A DNA stretch of 64,000 nucleotides from Jeotgalibacillus haloalkalitolerans (GCF_034427455.1 NZ_JAXQNN010000001.1:961146-1025145); one strand, 5' to 3'. Counted from the first letter of the stretch, positions 23,623 through 33,120 are shown. Translations and numbers: made by a program. The notes: a model not told the origin generated them from the letters alone.

Positions 23623-23823
23623 ATGGATATTGCGGCACCATCAATTGCACTCAGCACTTCTAGAGTTCAACAGGCCACTTCTTTCGCTTTAATGAAAGAG
23701 ACAATGGATCACACACAGCAGGGAGCGAACTCATTGATTAGTATGATGAGTTCAGAAAGTACAAAGGCAGTTCAGCATGCTGCTCAGCCGCATTTAGGCA
23801 GTCATGTTGATGTGAGTGGTTGA
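23623..23823 (+). CDS. YjfB family putative motility protein
   Basis: 66 residues: MDIAAPSIALSTSRVQQATS, then ALMKETMDHTQQGANSLISM. This is the small YjfB family; in B. subtilis yjfB belongs to the SigD regulon but sits elsewhere. I use ATG 23623 after GGGAGCAGG; a start at 23605 would overlap fliT. Its place at the end of the fliD operon supports a motility role, function unknown. Confidence 0.72.
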   Translation: MDIAAPSIALSTSRVQQATSFALMKETMDHTQQGANSLISMMSSESTKAVQHAAQPHLGSHVDVSG

Positions 23824-23907
23824 GTGGAGGGCATCTCTTTGGGAGGTGTCTTTTTAGTTTGAAATTAGGTTAGAAGGCTGGCTTTCTTATCAGGACAACC
23901 TATGTGT

Positions 23908-24050
23908 GCCGATATGGCTGATACAGCATTCAGATGTGATGACGCATACCTCGATGCTCACTTTACCAACCTCAACCCGGGTGTGTCGCTACTTCAAACA
24001 GAATCATACATACGTCGATGGTTTCCATGCGCACCTGGGCAGTGTAGGTA
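23908..24050 (-). repeat. R1-type degenerate repeat plus stray GCCGATAT
   Basis: AACCCGGGTGTGTCGCTAC near 23972-23990 is the R1 core in reverse orientation; flanking sequence is degenerate and no hairpin module is visible. A perfect GCCGATAT at 23908-23915 has no TAAA at the right distance and lies 255 bases before the next gene, so I do not call it a promoter. Confidence 0.5.
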
Positions 24051-24052
24051 GT

Positions 24053-24077
24053 GAAGGAAGGGACAGACCCTCCCTTC
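24053..24077. repeat. R3 mini-hairpin upstream of the chemoreceptor gene
   Basis: GAAGG-A-AGGG-ACAGA-CCCT-CCCTTC foldback. Confidence 0.6.
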
Positions 24078-24126
24078 GCAAAGTGAAACTTTTATACCAA
24101 AAATCATTCACAAATAAGCCTTAATA

Positions 24127-24134
24127 CCCGATAA
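24127..24134 (+). promoter_or_regulatory. Possible SigD -10 element before the chemoreceptor gene
   Basis: CCCGATAA, like the -10 proposed before the fliS paralogue. The -35 is not recognisable. Chemoreceptor genes are commonly SigD-dependent. Confidence 0.3.
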
Positions 24135-24170
24135 TAAGACTATACATATAGCAAGATGGGGGTTAATAAT

Positions 24171-25859
24171 TTGAAGATTAAAGGGAAATTGATCACGTCG
24201 TATTTGGTTATTGCAGGACTTTTGATCCTGCTTGGGGTTGTAAGCGTGTTGTCTTTGAATCAGGTGAATGAGAATGGAAAAAGTATGTATGCGGATCAGC
24301 TTGTGCCGGTTTCGATTGTGGCGGATTTGACGAGGATGACGGAGAATACGCGTGTGCAGATGTCGAGTGCCGTGCTGCTTGAGAGTCCCCGTATGACACA
24401 GACTGCTGTGCAGAATATGGATCAGGTGGATACGCTTGTGGATATGTTATGGGCGACGAATCCGGGTCCTGTTATATCTGATTCTCTGACCAGTTTTGAA
24501 GAAAATTGGTCGGTATACAGGGAATCTGTGGAAAGGAATATTCCGATAATTGAGGCTGGAGATTATGATGAAGCTGCGCAGGGAATTGGTGCATCCGGTT
24601 CTGTTTTTGCGATGGCCCAGACGGATCTGATTGATATGAAGACCCGTAGTGTTGGGGTGGCGGATCAGCTGAATTTGGAAAATGAAGAGATTTTTGAAAC
24701 GAATCAGTTAATCATTTTAGTCATCAGTGGTGCCGCTTTACTTGCCGCCATTGCAATCGGTATTTTTATGGGACGTGCAATCGGCAGTCCGCTGAAGCGC
24801 GTGGCATCACGCATGGAGCATGTATCCAACGGTGATCTGTCGCATGACACGCTCGTTTCTAAGCGAAAAGATGAAATCGGTACACTTGTTGCCGCGACAA
24901 ATAAAATGCAGGAAGACCTGAAAACAGTGGTCAGTAAAATTGCTGCAGCAACTGAAAATGTGTCTGCTCAAAGCGAGGAGTTGACGCAATCTGCAAATGA
25001 AGTGCGTGAAGGCAGTCAGCAGATTGCGGTGACGATGCAGGAAATTGCTTCCGGAACTGAAGCACAGGCGACAAATGCCGGCTCACTTTCTGAAACAATG
25101 GAAGTATTTTCAGGGAAGATTCAGGATACGACACAGCAAAGTGAAAAGGTTTCGAATCGTTCACGCACCGTCATGACAAGTGCTGAAGAAGGATCACAGA
25201 TGATGGAATCCTCCATTCAGCAGATGATAGTGATTGATCAGGTCATGACTGAAGCGGTTGGCAAAGTGCGAGGTCTTGATCATCAGACAAATGAAATATC
25301 AAAGCTTGTCGGTGTGATTCGTGAGATTGCCGAGCAGACCAACCTTTTAGCACTGAATGCAGCCATCGAAGCAGCACGTGCAGGTGAGCAGGGGAAAGGA
25401 TTTGCAGTGGTGGCAGATGAAGTCCGTAAGCTTGCCGAGCAGGTAGCGAACTCTGTAAATGATATCACCGGTTTTGTAAATGGCATCCAGACTGAATCAC
25501 GCAGCGTCGTCAGTTCACTTGAGCAGGGGTATGAAGAAGTCAATGAGGGAACGAAACAGATTGCGGTGACTGGTGAGCGATTCAATGAAATTAACGGATC
25601 AATCAGGGATATGATTCAGATGGTGGATCAGATTACGGATAACCTGCAGGATATTTCAAATGGCAGTCAGTCAATGAATGCCTCTGTTCAGGAGATTGCT
25701 TCTATATCACAGGAATCTGCAGCCGGTGTTGAAGAAGCTGCCGCATCGAGTGAGCAGTCACTTAGTACAATGGAGACGATTTCTGCGAGTGCAGAAGAGC
25801 TTGCAGGGCTTGCAGAAGAGCTGGCTGGTGAGGTAAGAAAGTTTAAGTTGAATGCATGA
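24171..25859 (+). CDS. Methyl-accepting chemotaxis protein with 4-helix-bundle sensor
   Basis: About 562 residues. N-terminal membrane helix ([20 protein letters not shown]), extracellular four-helix-bundle ligand domain (~35-185), second membrane helix ([20 protein letters not shown]), HAMP (~205-260), then the long coiled-coil signalling tip with the conserved hairpin [20 protein letters not shown] and [14 protein letters not shown]. It senses an unknown ligand and controls CheA. I prefer TTG 24171, 8 bases after GGGGGT and giving the usual MKIKGKL start; ATG 24156 lacks a ribosome site. It has no HxR-type motif for a PDZ sensor, and it is monocistronic with its own terminator. Confidence 0.93.
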   Translation: MKIKGKLITSYLVIAGLLILLGVVSVLSLNQVNENGKSMYADQLVPVSIVADLTRMTENTRVQMSSAVLLESPRMTQTAVQNMDQVDTLVDMLWATNPGPVISDSLTSFEENWSVYRESVERNIPIIEAGDYDEAAQGIGASGSVFAMAQTDLIDMKTRSVGVADQLNLENEEIFETNQLIILVISGAALLAAIAIGIFMGRAIGSPLKRVASRMEHVSNGDLSHDTLVSKRKDEIGTLVAATNKMQEDLKTVVSKIAAATENVSAQSEELTQSANEVREGSQQIAVTMQEIASGTEAQATNAGSLSETMEVFSGKIQDTTQQSEKVSNRSRTVMTSAEEGSQMMESSIQQMIVIDQVMTEAVGKVRGLDHQTNEISKLVGVIREIAEQTNLLALNAAIEAARAGEQGKGFAVVADEVRKLAEQVANSVNDITGFVNGIQTESRSVVSSLEQGYEEVNEGTKQIAVTGERFNEINGSIRDMIQMVDQITDNLQDISNGSQSMNASVQEIASISQESAAGVEEAAASSEQSLSTMETISASAEELAGLAEELAGEVRKFKLNA

Positions 25860-25867
25860 TCAGGAAT

Positions 25868-25896
25868 CCGGGGCTAGGGGGAGCTCCGGGTTTTTT
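25868..25896 (+). terminator. Intrinsic terminator after the chemoreceptor gene
   Basis: CCGGGGCT pairs with AGCTCCGG, 6-base loop, then GTTTTTT. Confidence 0.85.
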
Positions 25897-25929
25897 ATGT
25901 TTTTGCTGGATGACGTGTAGGGTAAATTG

Positions 25930-26215
25930 AGGTAGGTTCACGCCTTGTCGACGTAGCGATACACCTGGGTTGAGTGCTGTTCATATGCAATTGAAGTATG
26001 TTCCACTTTATTTGAGTGCGGTGCCCACCCTGTTGATGACTTTAAGAAACTAAAAGCCTGTTTCCTAAGTGAACGAATAGGATGAGGGAGTCGAACGTTG
26101 TATTTTAGCTGTCTACGTAGGTGAATTGGGCTGTGATGTAGCGATACACCCGGGGTGAGAGCAGTGATTTTCCTATTCACTGCGCTACACTCCTGTATCT
26201 GCGGCTGTTGATCTC
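25930..26215 (+). repeat. R1 repeat, two cores with a degenerate hairpin module
   Basis: GCGATACACCTGGGTTGAG near 25957 and GCGATACACCCGGGGTGAG near 26140 flank AAGAAACTAAAAGCCTGTTTCC (~26042-26063), where GAAAC pairs with GTTTC. Arms outside are poorly paired. It fills most of the 25897-26355 gap; no gene seen. Confidence 0.75.
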
Positions 26216-26355
26216 CTTGTTCAGTGCTTATCACTCGCCGATTGTGACAGACAGCCACATTTTTTGTCGCAAAAGTCTGAAAATACATTCGACAAATCCT
26301 CCTATTTTCCTACAAATGGTATATAATAGAGCCATTACCAGCAGGAGGTGGAGTG

Positions 26356-28551
26356 ATGGGTCTTTTTGAAAGATTGATGAAGGGTGCTGAGGAGTCAGCT
26401 GATACTGCTGAAGTCACAAGTTCATTTAGAGTGAGCCAGGAGCAGATTAATGAGCTCGGCGCTTTTGCTAAGACTGCACTTTGGACGTTGGATATTCAAA
26501 CAGGACGCGTTACCAGCTGTACACGCAGTATTGAGGAAATTTCGGGTTATGCTGCAGAACTGTTTTTGTCTGATGAGCTGAAATGGGAGCACCTAATTCA
26601 AAAAGAATTCCATCAATTATACCTTGAAAAACAGAAGCTGCTGAAATCAGGTGAGCCGGTTCAGAGTGAATATCAGATTAAAGATAAAGAAGGAAATCTG
26701 CGCTGGATCAGTGATAAAGTGATTCCCGAGTTAAATGACGCGGGCGAACTGATTGGCATATACGGTGTGCTGATGGATATGACGGAAGAGAAAACGCGTG
26801 AAATAAAAGAGGCGTTTGATGCTGATCATGAAAAGCTGACGGGACTGCCAAATCAACAGAAATTGTTAAAAGATCTGGACGTAAAAATGAAATTGAGTCA
26901 GCCGTTTACAATTTTGACGCTGAAGCTTGACCGGATGACGCTTGTATCTGACGTGATTGGGCGGAAAACCGGTAAAAAAGCTGTTCAGAAAATGGCGGAG
27001 CTGCTGGACATTCTCAATGTCGAAAATGCACAAATCTATCATGTGAGGAAGAACGAGTTTATATTTTTATATCACAAAAAATTAAGTGATGAGGAGGCCG
27101 TCGAGCAATGCAAAAAGCTGATTGACGGTATTCAGTGCCCCATCATTATTGATAAGCTTGAACTTTACTTTACCGGATTTATCGGTGCAGCCGCCTTCCC
27201 GGAAGATGGAACGACTCCATCAGCACTGATTAAAAACGTACATAAAGCACTTTACTATGCGATAGAATCCGGTGTGAATTCATATATGATCCACTCGGAA
27301 AATATCAGCCTGGATACATATAAAAGAATTTCCATTGACCGGGATTTGTTTAGGGCAGTGAAAGAAAATCAGTTTGAGCTGAAATTCCAGCCGCTTGTTG
27401 AAATTGAGCGAAATATGATTATTGGCGCTGAGGCGTTAATCCGCTGGGATCATCCGGAATGGGGGGTGCTTTCGCCTGATGAATTTCTTGGGCTTGCTGA
27501 AAGCAACGGGCTGATCTCTGATATTGATAACTGGGTGCTGGAAGAAGTCTGCCGCAATCTGGATCTCTGGCGACGTCAGAAGGTGCCGCTCGTACCAATC
27601 TCTGTGAATCGTTCTGCAAAAAGTTTTCTACAGTTTGATACGCTTGAAAAAATGGTCACACCATTAAGAACTTATGACATTGATCCGGGACTCATCCACT
27701 TTGAACTGACAGAATCGTCACTTGTTGAAAATTATGACCGCGTGTCAGCTGTGATCAATCAGCTGAAAGATAGAGGATTCAAAGTGGCGCTCGATGACTT
27801 TGGTACCGGTTTTTCATCACTTTTTCATCTGAAGGAATTCCGAGTTCATACCCTTAAAATCGATAAGTCATTTATCGGCAGCCTCCTTGAAGAGCCTGAA
27901 AACATGGCCATCACCAGTGCGATTATCCAGATGGCCAAGGACCTTGAACTGAAGGTGACAGCGGAAGGCGTTGAGAATCCGGCGATATTAAAATGGCTGC
28001 TGGAACGCGGTTGCGACTACGTTCAGGGTTATTTATACAGTAAACCGATTGCACCAGAAAATATCCGCAAGCTGTTTGCCAGACGCATTTTAAAGCCATT
28101 ATTCATTGGCGGGGCACATTCAATTGAAAACAGACGGACTTATTTCAGAATCAAGCTGCCATACAAAATGACAGGCGCCATGACAATCACCCAGCTTGCC
28201 GGTAAACCTTTATCCATTGGTAAAACACCAATTCTCATCGATAATGTTGGAGGTGGAGGGCTTTCATTTACAGGGAAAATGGAACTGCCCATTCGCCAGG
28301 ATGTCATGATGAAATTTTATTTTGAAATCAATGGAAAACCATATGAAGTGACGGGACAGTGCAGACGAAAACATGAGGTGAAGGAAAAACTGTATCAGTA
28401 TGGGGTGGAATTTATCATGAATGAAACTGCCCGTGACCAGTTGATCTCTGCACTGCACGAATTGCAGCTTCATGTAAGAAATCATCCTTACAATCCGCGA
28501 TATCCACATTTTGAAGATGCGGACCATGAATATTTTCACTCAGGAAAATAG
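26356..28551 (+). CDS. PAS, degenerate GGDEF, EAL and PilZ multidomain c-di-GMP protein
   Basis: About 731 residues. PAS (~30-145), GGDEF-like (~155-320), EAL (~335-575), PilZ (~590-715). The cyclase site reads KNEF instead of GGDEF, so cyclase activity should be lost. The EAL domain looks catalytically complete (GAEALIRW, LTESSLV, LDDFGTGFSSL, KIDKSF, AEGVEN). The PilZ domain shows the RRTYFRI arginine motif and a DNVGGGGLSFTG segment at the place of D/NxSxxG, so c-di-GMP binding is plausible. The protein would degrade c-di-GMP while sensing it through its own PilZ domain. ATG 26356 fits the AGGAGGTGGAG site. Monocistronic, followed by a terminator. Confidence 0.9.
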   Translation: MGLFERLMKGAEESADTAEVTSSFRVSQEQINELGAFAKTALWTLDIQTGRVTSCTRSIEEISGYAAELFLSDELKWEHLIQKEFHQLYLEKQKLLKSGEPVQSEYQIKDKEGNLRWISDKVIPELNDAGELIGIYGVLMDMTEEKTREIKEAFDADHEKLTGLPNQQKLLKDLDVKMKLSQPFTILTLKLDRMTLVSDVIGRKTGKKAVQKMAELLDILNVENAQIYHVRKNEFIFLYHKKLSDEEAVEQCKKLIDGIQCPIIIDKLELYFTGFIGAAAFPEDGTTPSALIKNVHKALYYAIESGVNSYMIHSENISLDTYKRISIDRDLFRAVKENQFELKFQPLVEIERNMIIGAEALIRWDHPEWGVLSPDEFLGLAESNGLISDIDNWVLEEVCRNLDLWRRQKVPLVPISVNRSAKSFLQFDTLEKMVTPLRTYDIDPGLIHFELTESSLVENYDRVSAVINQLKDRGFKVALDDFGTGFSSLFHLKEFRVHTLKIDKSFIGSLLEEPENMAITSAIIQMAKDLELKVTAEGVENPAILKWLLERGCDYVQGYLYSKPIAPENIRKLFARRILKPLFIGGAHSIENRRTYFRIKLPYKMTGAMTITQLAGKPLSIGKTPILIDNVGGGGLSFTGKMELPIRQDVMMKFYFEINGKPYEVTGQCRRKHEVKEKLYQYGVEFIMNETARDQLISALHELQLHVRNHPYNPRYPHFEDADHEYFHSGK

Positions 28552-28571
28552 CCTTTCGGGGTTATTTTTTT
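28544..28571 (+). terminator. Intrinsic terminator after the EAL-PilZ gene
   Basis: AAATAGCC pairs with GGGTTATTT around a TTTC loop, followed by TTTTT. Confidence 0.6.
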
Positions 28572-28662
28572 GTTTAATCAGGAACTATTCAAGCTGCGCA
28601 AGGGTTGTATATCCAATCTAAAATCACTGGTATATCTTTATTTCTCAGAATCTTATAAATAT

Positions 28663-28692
28663 TTGTCCAACTCCCTTTCACCGGTGTACAAT
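28663..28692 (+). promoter_or_regulatory. SigA-type promoter of the aldo/keto reductase gene
   Basis: TTGTCC (28663-28668), 18 bases, TACAAT (28687-28692), 38 bases before the start. The -10 lies inside TGTACA-A-TGTACA, a repeated palindromic hexamer that could be an operator. Confidence 0.5.
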
Positions 28693-28729
28693 GTACATAC
28701 AAATGAAGTGTGTGGAAGGAGTGTGTCGT

Positions 28730-29713
28730 GTGAAATACCGTCAGTTAGGCAATACAGAACTCAGTTTGAGTGAATTAAGCTTTGGTACGTGGGCGATCGG
28801 TGGTGCATGGGGGAAGTCGGATGATCAGGAAGCGCTGCGTTCACTTCATTACGCGATTGACCGCGGTGTGAATTTTTTTGATACGGCTGATGTATACGGT
28901 GATGGCCACAGTGAGGAGCTTCTTGCTAAGGCAACGAAAGGTCAGGAATCGAGTATTCATATTGCGACAAAATTTTGCCGTGCCGGTGATATTCATGATC
29001 CGAAAACATATGAGATGCAGCAGGTGGAGGCTTATCTGGATGGGAGTCTGAAGCGTCTGGAGCGGGATCGTGTAGATTTGTATCAGATTCATTGCCCGCC
29101 AAAGGAAATTCTGGAGGATGGCAGCGTATTTGGTGTGCTGGATCAGCTGCAGGAAAAAGGGAAAATCCGTCATTATGGTGTGAGTGTGGAAACCGTTGAG
29201 GAAGGGCTTATCTGTCTGCAGCATCCAAATGTGAAAAGCCTGCAGGTGATTTTTAATATTTTCCGTCAAAAGCCATTAGAGGAGCTGTTTGTTGAAGCAA
29301 AGAAAAAGGGTGTAGGGATCATTACGCGTCTTCCGCTTGCGAGTGGTCTGTTAACGAATAAATTTTCGCTGGACCACGAGTTTGAAGAGGACGATCACCG
29401 CAGATTTAATGAAAACGGTGAACAGTTCAATGTTGGTGAAACATTTGCGGGGCTTGGTTTTAAAAAGGGTGTGGAGCTGACGAAAGAGCTTGAATGGATT
29501 GTTGAAGGCAGAGTCAATATGGCACGTGCTGCACTTCGTTTCATTTTAGATCAGGATGAAGTAACATGTGCGATTCCGGGCTTTAAAAATCAGTCTCAGA
29601 TTGAAGAAAACCTGCAGGCACTGCACACGCCATCTTTTACAAAGCATGAGTTAAATCAGCTGCATGACTTTTATGCGAAAGAGGTTCATCCTCACATTCG
29701 CGGGGCATATTAA
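28730..29713 (+). CDS. Aldo/keto reductase
   Basis: 327 residues with the AKR fold: KYRQLGNTELSLSELSFGTW at the start, catalytic Asp and Tyr in FFDTADVYGDGHSE, Lys in IATKF, His in LYQIHCP, and the cofactor end FILDQDEVTCAIPGFKNQSQ. It reduces aldehydes or ketones with NADPH; the natural substrate cannot be read. I prefer GTG 28730, 8 bases after GGAAGGAGTG, over upstream in-frame starts. Not in this place in B. subtilis. Monocistronic, with its own promoter. Confidence 0.9.
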   Translation: MKYRQLGNTELSLSELSFGTWAIGGAWGKSDDQEALRSLHYAIDRGVNFFDTADVYGDGHSEELLAKATKGQESSIHIATKFCRAGDIHDPKTYEMQQVEAYLDGSLKRLERDRVDLYQIHCPPKEILEDGSVFGVLDQLQEKGKIRHYGVSVETVEEGLICLQHPNVKSLQVIFNIFRQKPLEELFVEAKKKGVGIITRLPLASGLLTNKFSLDHEFEEDDHRRFNENGEQFNVGETFAGLGFKKGVELTKELEWIVEGRVNMARAALRFILDQDEVTCAIPGFKNQSQIEENLQALHTPSFTKHELNQLHDFYAKEVHPHIRGAY

Positions 29714-29858
29714 GGAAGCATCTGAGTGTGACACAACCCAGTTTTTACCGCAACCATTTCGACAAAAAATTAAAAAATCTTTTACGATTAAGAAGGAGAA
29801 AGCAAGGGTAGAGGAGAAATAGGTAGTATAGCTTTTAAGATTCAAAGGAGGAGTTCAC

Positions 29859-30449
29859 ATGTTGAATTATAATATCAGAGGCGAGAATATTGAGGTAACT
29901 CCAGCAATCCGCGAGTACGTGGAGAAAAAAATCGATAAGCTAGAGCGCTATTTCAACGATACACCTGATGCGAACGTGCATGTTAATCTAAAGGTGTATA
30001 ACGATAAGCAGACAAAGGCGGAGGTTACAATCCCGATGCCAAGACTGACTCTTCGCGCTGAAGAGCGTCATGAAGATCTGTACGCAGCTGTTGACTTAAT
30101 CCTAGACAAGCTTGAGCGTCAGATTCGTAAGCACAAAACAAAAGTAAATCGTAAATTCCGTGAAAAAACAAATGAGCCAGAGTTTTTCGCAACAACGGTT
30201 GACGCGGAAAACGGCATTGAAGAACTGGAGCCGGTGTCTGTCGGCGCAGATGATGGTGACGAAAGCGAATTCGACATTGTCCGCACAAAGACATTCAACC
30301 TGAAGCCAATGGACAGCGAAGAAGCTGTTCTTCAGATGAATATGCTCGGCCACAGCTTCTACGTCTTCACCGACGCTGACTCTAACGGTACAAATATCGT
30401 TTACAAGCGTAAAGACGGGAAGTATGGATTGATCGAAACTGAAGCTTGA
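29859..30449 (+). CDS. hpf: HPF, long-form ribosome hibernation promoting factor
   Basis: 196 residues. The N-terminal ~100 are the S30-binding domain (MLNYNIRGENIEVTPAIREY, then EERHEDLYAAVDLILDKLE) and the C-terminal ~60 (EAVLQMNMLGHSFYVFTDAD, then YKRKDGKYGLIE) form the dimerisation domain that joins two 70S ribosomes into a 100S particle. B. subtilis yvyD occupies the same place between fliT and secA. AAAGGAGG precedes ATG 29859. Stress or stationary control is expected; I could not assign its promoter with confidence in the 145-base upstream gap. Confidence 0.96.
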   Translation: MLNYNIRGENIEVTPAIREYVEKKIDKLERYFNDTPDANVHVNLKVYNDKQTKAEVTIPMPRLTLRAEERHEDLYAAVDLILDKLERQIRKHKTKVNRKFREKTNEPEFFATTVDAENGIEELEPVSVGADDGDESEFDIVRTKTFNLKPMDSEEAVLQMNMLGHSFYVFTDADSNGTNIVYKRKDGKYGLIETEA

Positions 30450-30454
30450 TTGAT

Positions 30455-30484
30455 AAAAGGCGTCCTGCGGGGCGTCTTTTTTGG
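30455..30484 (+). terminator. Intrinsic terminator after hpf
   Basis: AAAAGGCGTCC pairs over 11 bp with GGGCGTCTTTT (two G-U pairs), 4-base loop, T run. Confidence 0.8.
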
Positions 30485-30504
30485 TTTTGCGGTGTAGCGA
30501 ATGG

Positions 30505-30712
30505 CGGGCGACTGGTTGGCCGGTGGATCCGGACAACTTTGGCGGGGATTGCTGCAACTCCGGCGAGGATTGCGATAACTTCCCGGGTGTATCGCGACAA
30601 CTCCGGCCGAAATTGCTACATCCTGAACGAAAACACAGACAACAAAGGAATTTTCCTCTTCATGCACTTCAATAACAGCCTTTCAGTTTCATAATTGCAT
30701 GAAGAGTGTGTA
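30505..30712 (-). repeat. R1 repeat in reverse orientation with hairpin module
   Basis: Modules of the type GGATTGCGATAACTTCCCGGG and GTGTATCGCGACAAC are spaced ~21-23 bp, then the hairpin module: CTTCATGC (30658-30665) pairs perfectly with GCATGAAG (30697-30704). It fills the hpf-SDR gap; no gene seen. Confidence 0.8.
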
Positions 30713-30759
30713 GTGAAAGTCAAACAAAAATTTACATAAAAAATGACAGGAGGATTCAC

Positions 30760-31509
30760 ATGACAAATAAAGTTGCACTCATAACAGGCGCTTCAAGAGG
30801 TCTGGGAAAAAGTATGGCAGTAAAGCTGGCTGAAGCCGGTTTTAAAGTCGTGATCAATTACAACAGTAACCATGAGAAGGCTGAGGCAATCGTTCAGCAG
30901 ATCAGAAATTCCGGTGGGGAGGCAGTCGCGATTTCAGCTGATGTTACCAGTGAAGAGGCAGTTAAGAAGCTGGTGGCTGATTCGCATGAAGCCTTTGGTC
31001 AGCCGATTGAGATTCTTGTGAATAATGCAACCGGTCCGCAGCCTGAGTTGTCCCTTGAAGAAGTCACGTGGGATGATTATCTGGACCAGCTTCACTTTAC
31101 GGCAAAAGCACCGCTGCTTCTTTTAAAAGAAGTCATGCCTTCCATGAAGAAAAATCAGTGGGGCCGTGTGATTAATATTGGCAGTGAAGTTGTCGAACTG
31201 GGCAACCCTGAATTCTCAAATTATGTTACGGCGAAATCGGCCGTGATTGGGATGACCCGTTCCTGGGCAAATGAACTTGGGAAATATAATATCACTGTAA
31301 ATGCTGTTCATCCTGGTTTTATACCAGTTGAACGTCACGGTGAAGTTACTGAGGAAAGTGCGAGCGGTTATTTGCGGGATGTGCCGTTGAACAGACTGGG
31401 GAAACCTGATGAGATCGCAAATATGGTCCGCTTTTTAGCGAGTAAGGAAGCCAGCTTTGTGACGGGGCAGAATATTAATGTGAATGGCGGGAAGACGTTT
31501 GGAGTGTAG
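30760..31509 (+). CDS. Short-chain dehydrogenase/reductase (3-oxoacyl-ACP reductase-like)
   Basis: 249 residues, classical SDR: cofactor loop TGASRGLGKS, NNATG (residues ~87-91), the catalytic tyrosine/lysine in YVTAKSAVIG with the upstream serine in NIGSEV, and the C-terminal PDEIANMVRFLASKEASFVT and VNGGKTFGV. It is NAD(P)H-dependent and of FabG type, but since it is not with fatty-acid genes, the substrate is open. ATG 30760 follows AGGAGG; it is flanked on both sides by R1 repeats. Absent from this place in B. subtilis. Confidence 0.92.
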   Translation: MTNKVALITGASRGLGKSMAVKLAEAGFKVVINYNSNHEKAEAIVQQIRNSGGEAVAISADVTSEEAVKKLVADSHEAFGQPIEILVNNATGPQPELSLEEVTWDDYLDQLHFTAKAPLLLLKEVMPSMKKNQWGRVINIGSEVVELGNPEFSNYVTAKSAVIGMTRSWANELGKYNITVNAVHPGFIPVERHGEVTEESASGYLRDVPLNRLGKPDEIANMVRFLASKEASFVTGQNINVNGGKTFGV

Positions 31510-31514
31510 ATGGT

Positions 31515-31830
31515 AATGCTACGCGCTGGTCTGGAATTGCGAAAAACTTCCCGGGTGTATCGCTACACCATTGGAGTAGATACCTACTGCCCGGACGAAA
31601 ACACAGACAACAATGGAGACTCTTTCTTCATGCACTTAGGTAACAGTCTTTTAGGTTCTTAAATGCATGAAGAGGGAGTGGTGAAACTAACTGGTGACGG
31701 AATATGACAACAGAAAAGTGGGATTGCTACACGCTGGACGGAAATAGCAACAACTTTCCGGGTGTATCGCTACAAGATCAAGCGAAATTACGACAAGACT
31801 AACCCGAAATCGCAACAACTTCCCGCCTGA
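31515..31830 (-). repeat. R1 repeat in reverse orientation with hairpin module
   Basis: Two CCCGGGTGTATCGCTAC-type cores (~31548 and ~31758) flank a hairpin module: CTTCATGC (31626-31633) pairs perfectly with GCATGAAG (31665-31672) around AACAGTCTTTTAGGTTCTTA. It fills the SDR to SEC-C gap; no gene seen. Confidence 0.82.
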
Positions 31831-31904
31831 AATCGCCTCCTTTTTGCGTTCTCACGCGCAAGTGTTACAATAATGGGTGATTATTTTAAAAAGGAAGTGC
31901 CGAA

Positions 31905-32939
31905 ATGCAGGAAATTGGACGTAATGAACCGTGCCCATGCGGCAGCGGTAAGAAATATAAAAAATGCTGTGCAAATAAAGTAGTAAATATTGAAACCATT
32001 TTAGTGAAGGAGCAGATGGACCTTCAGCTTGGTTTCTTAAATGAAGCGATGGCGCCAAAGCAGTCTTCGTTTAAAAAGGATTATGAATATGTGCTTCAGG
32101 AAGTCCAGGAAGTGTTCAATGAGCCTCAATTCCTGACTGTATTCCTGACTTATCTTTTCGGGCTGCACGGTCAGCCGTCAAGCTGGGAGCAGTTCCTGGA
32201 GGAGCGTACGCCTTCAGTGGAGCGTCCACGCCTGAAAGAATTGCTTGAAAACTGGCAGAAGCCTAAACCGGTTGTGGCAGAAGTGACTGAAATGGAAGAG
32301 CTGACGCGTAAAGTGGTAATGAAGGACCTGATCACTGGCGAAACATATGAAGTGACGATTCCCGACTTCCATTCATGGGCACCGATTGATTACATGTTTA
32401 CACTCCTTCTTCCGTTTGAAGATAAGTGGGTGCCATACGGATTTATGTTCCCGTCAGTATACACGAAAAGTGAAGCAGCTGGGCTGAAATCACGCGTGGA
32501 AAAGCTGGCTGAAGACCGCAGCGAGTGGGTTTCAACAGAAGGTGTCGTTGAAGTTATCCGCGCACTGGTTGGCCGTGAACAGGCTGAGGACAACGGTGAA
32601 TGGATTGACCAGATGACAGCATCACTTTCATCTGATCAGCAAAAAGAAGCACTTCACGAGCTGAAAGCATTCTGGGATCAGCGTGATGAGGACCTTTCCC
32701 TATTCGCTTGCCATATCGCCTCAGCTTATTTTGCAGAACATGGGGCAAAAGTGAGAAAGCCCGCGACTTACCTTGCAACCTTCTCTTACTTAATGGCGCA
32801 GCATGCAACTGAGCTGCCGATGACGCAGAAAGAAGCAGGAGAAGCGTTTGACGTAACAGCTTCAAGCGTGTCTTCAGCAGCACGTAAGGTTGAAGAGTGG
32901 TTTGTTGGTGAGTTGGAGGAATTAAAGAAACAATCATAA
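31905..32939 (+). CDS. SEC-C motif protein of unknown function
   Basis: 344 residues. The N-terminus is a SEC-C zinc motif ([17 protein letters not shown], residues ~6-22), like the C-terminal tail of SecA. The remainder is helical; residues ~120-150 (ELTRKVVMKDLITGETYEVT) are beta-rich, and the end (TQKEAGEAFDVTASSVSSAA) resembles a helix-turn-helix. Function not recognised; SEC-C domains often bind SecB or ribosomes. A 29-base stretch of its DNA is identical to the SEC-C part of secA 8 kb away. AAAAGGAAG precedes the ATG. Confidence 0.7.
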   Translation: MQEIGRNEPCPCGSGKKYKKCCANKVVNIETILVKEQMDLQLGFLNEAMAPKQSSFKKDYEYVLQEVQEVFNEPQFLTVFLTYLFGLHGQPSSWEQFLEERTPSVERPRLKELLENWQKPKPVVAEVTEMEELTRKVVMKDLITGETYEVTIPDFHSWAPIDYMFTLLLPFEDKWVPYGFMFPSVYTKSEAAGLKSRVEKLAEDRSEWVSTEGVVEVIRALVGREQAEDNGEWIDQMTASLSSDQQKEALHELKAFWDQRDEDLSLFACHIASAYFAEHGAKVRKPATYLATFSYLMAQHATELPMTQKEAGEAFDVTASSVSSAARKVEEWFVGELEELKKQS

Positions 32940-32943
32940 TTAG

Positions 32944-32983
32944 AGACGCCGAATGCTTTAATTTAAGCATCCGGCGTTTTTTG
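32944..32983 (+). terminator. Intrinsic terminator after the SEC-C gene
   Basis: ACGCCGAATGCTT pairs with AAGCATCCGGCGT (one mismatch) around AATTT, then TTTTT. Confidence 0.85.
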
Positions 32984-33029
32984 TTGAACGTGCCTTGATT
33001 GAAGGACATGTTTTTTTAATTGAAGGGGC

Positions 33030-33120
33030 TATGCTTGTCATCGAAGTAGCTATACACCCGGCTTGAAGTAGGTATGAGCTGCGTTGAGTGTCATGAAAAT
33101 ACAATTGAGTGACATCACAG
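33030..33120 (+). repeat. R1 repeat, short copy without hairpin module
   Basis: CGAAGTAGCTATACACCCGG near 33043, then TTGAAGTAGGTATG, GTTGAGTGTCATG, ATTGAGTGACATC units ~22 bp apart. No hairpin module. With the R3 hairpin below it accounts for the 32984-33255 gap. Confidence 0.6.

Noticed and set aside
23908..23915. SigD promoter at a perfect GCCGATAT
   Set aside because: No TAAA at 13-16 bases upstream, and it lies inside a degenerate R1 copy far from the next start.
29714..29858. SigB or SigH promoter of hpf
   Set aside because: Best matches (AGGAGAAA with GGAGAAAT) are several bases off consensus; expected from B. subtilis but not supported here.
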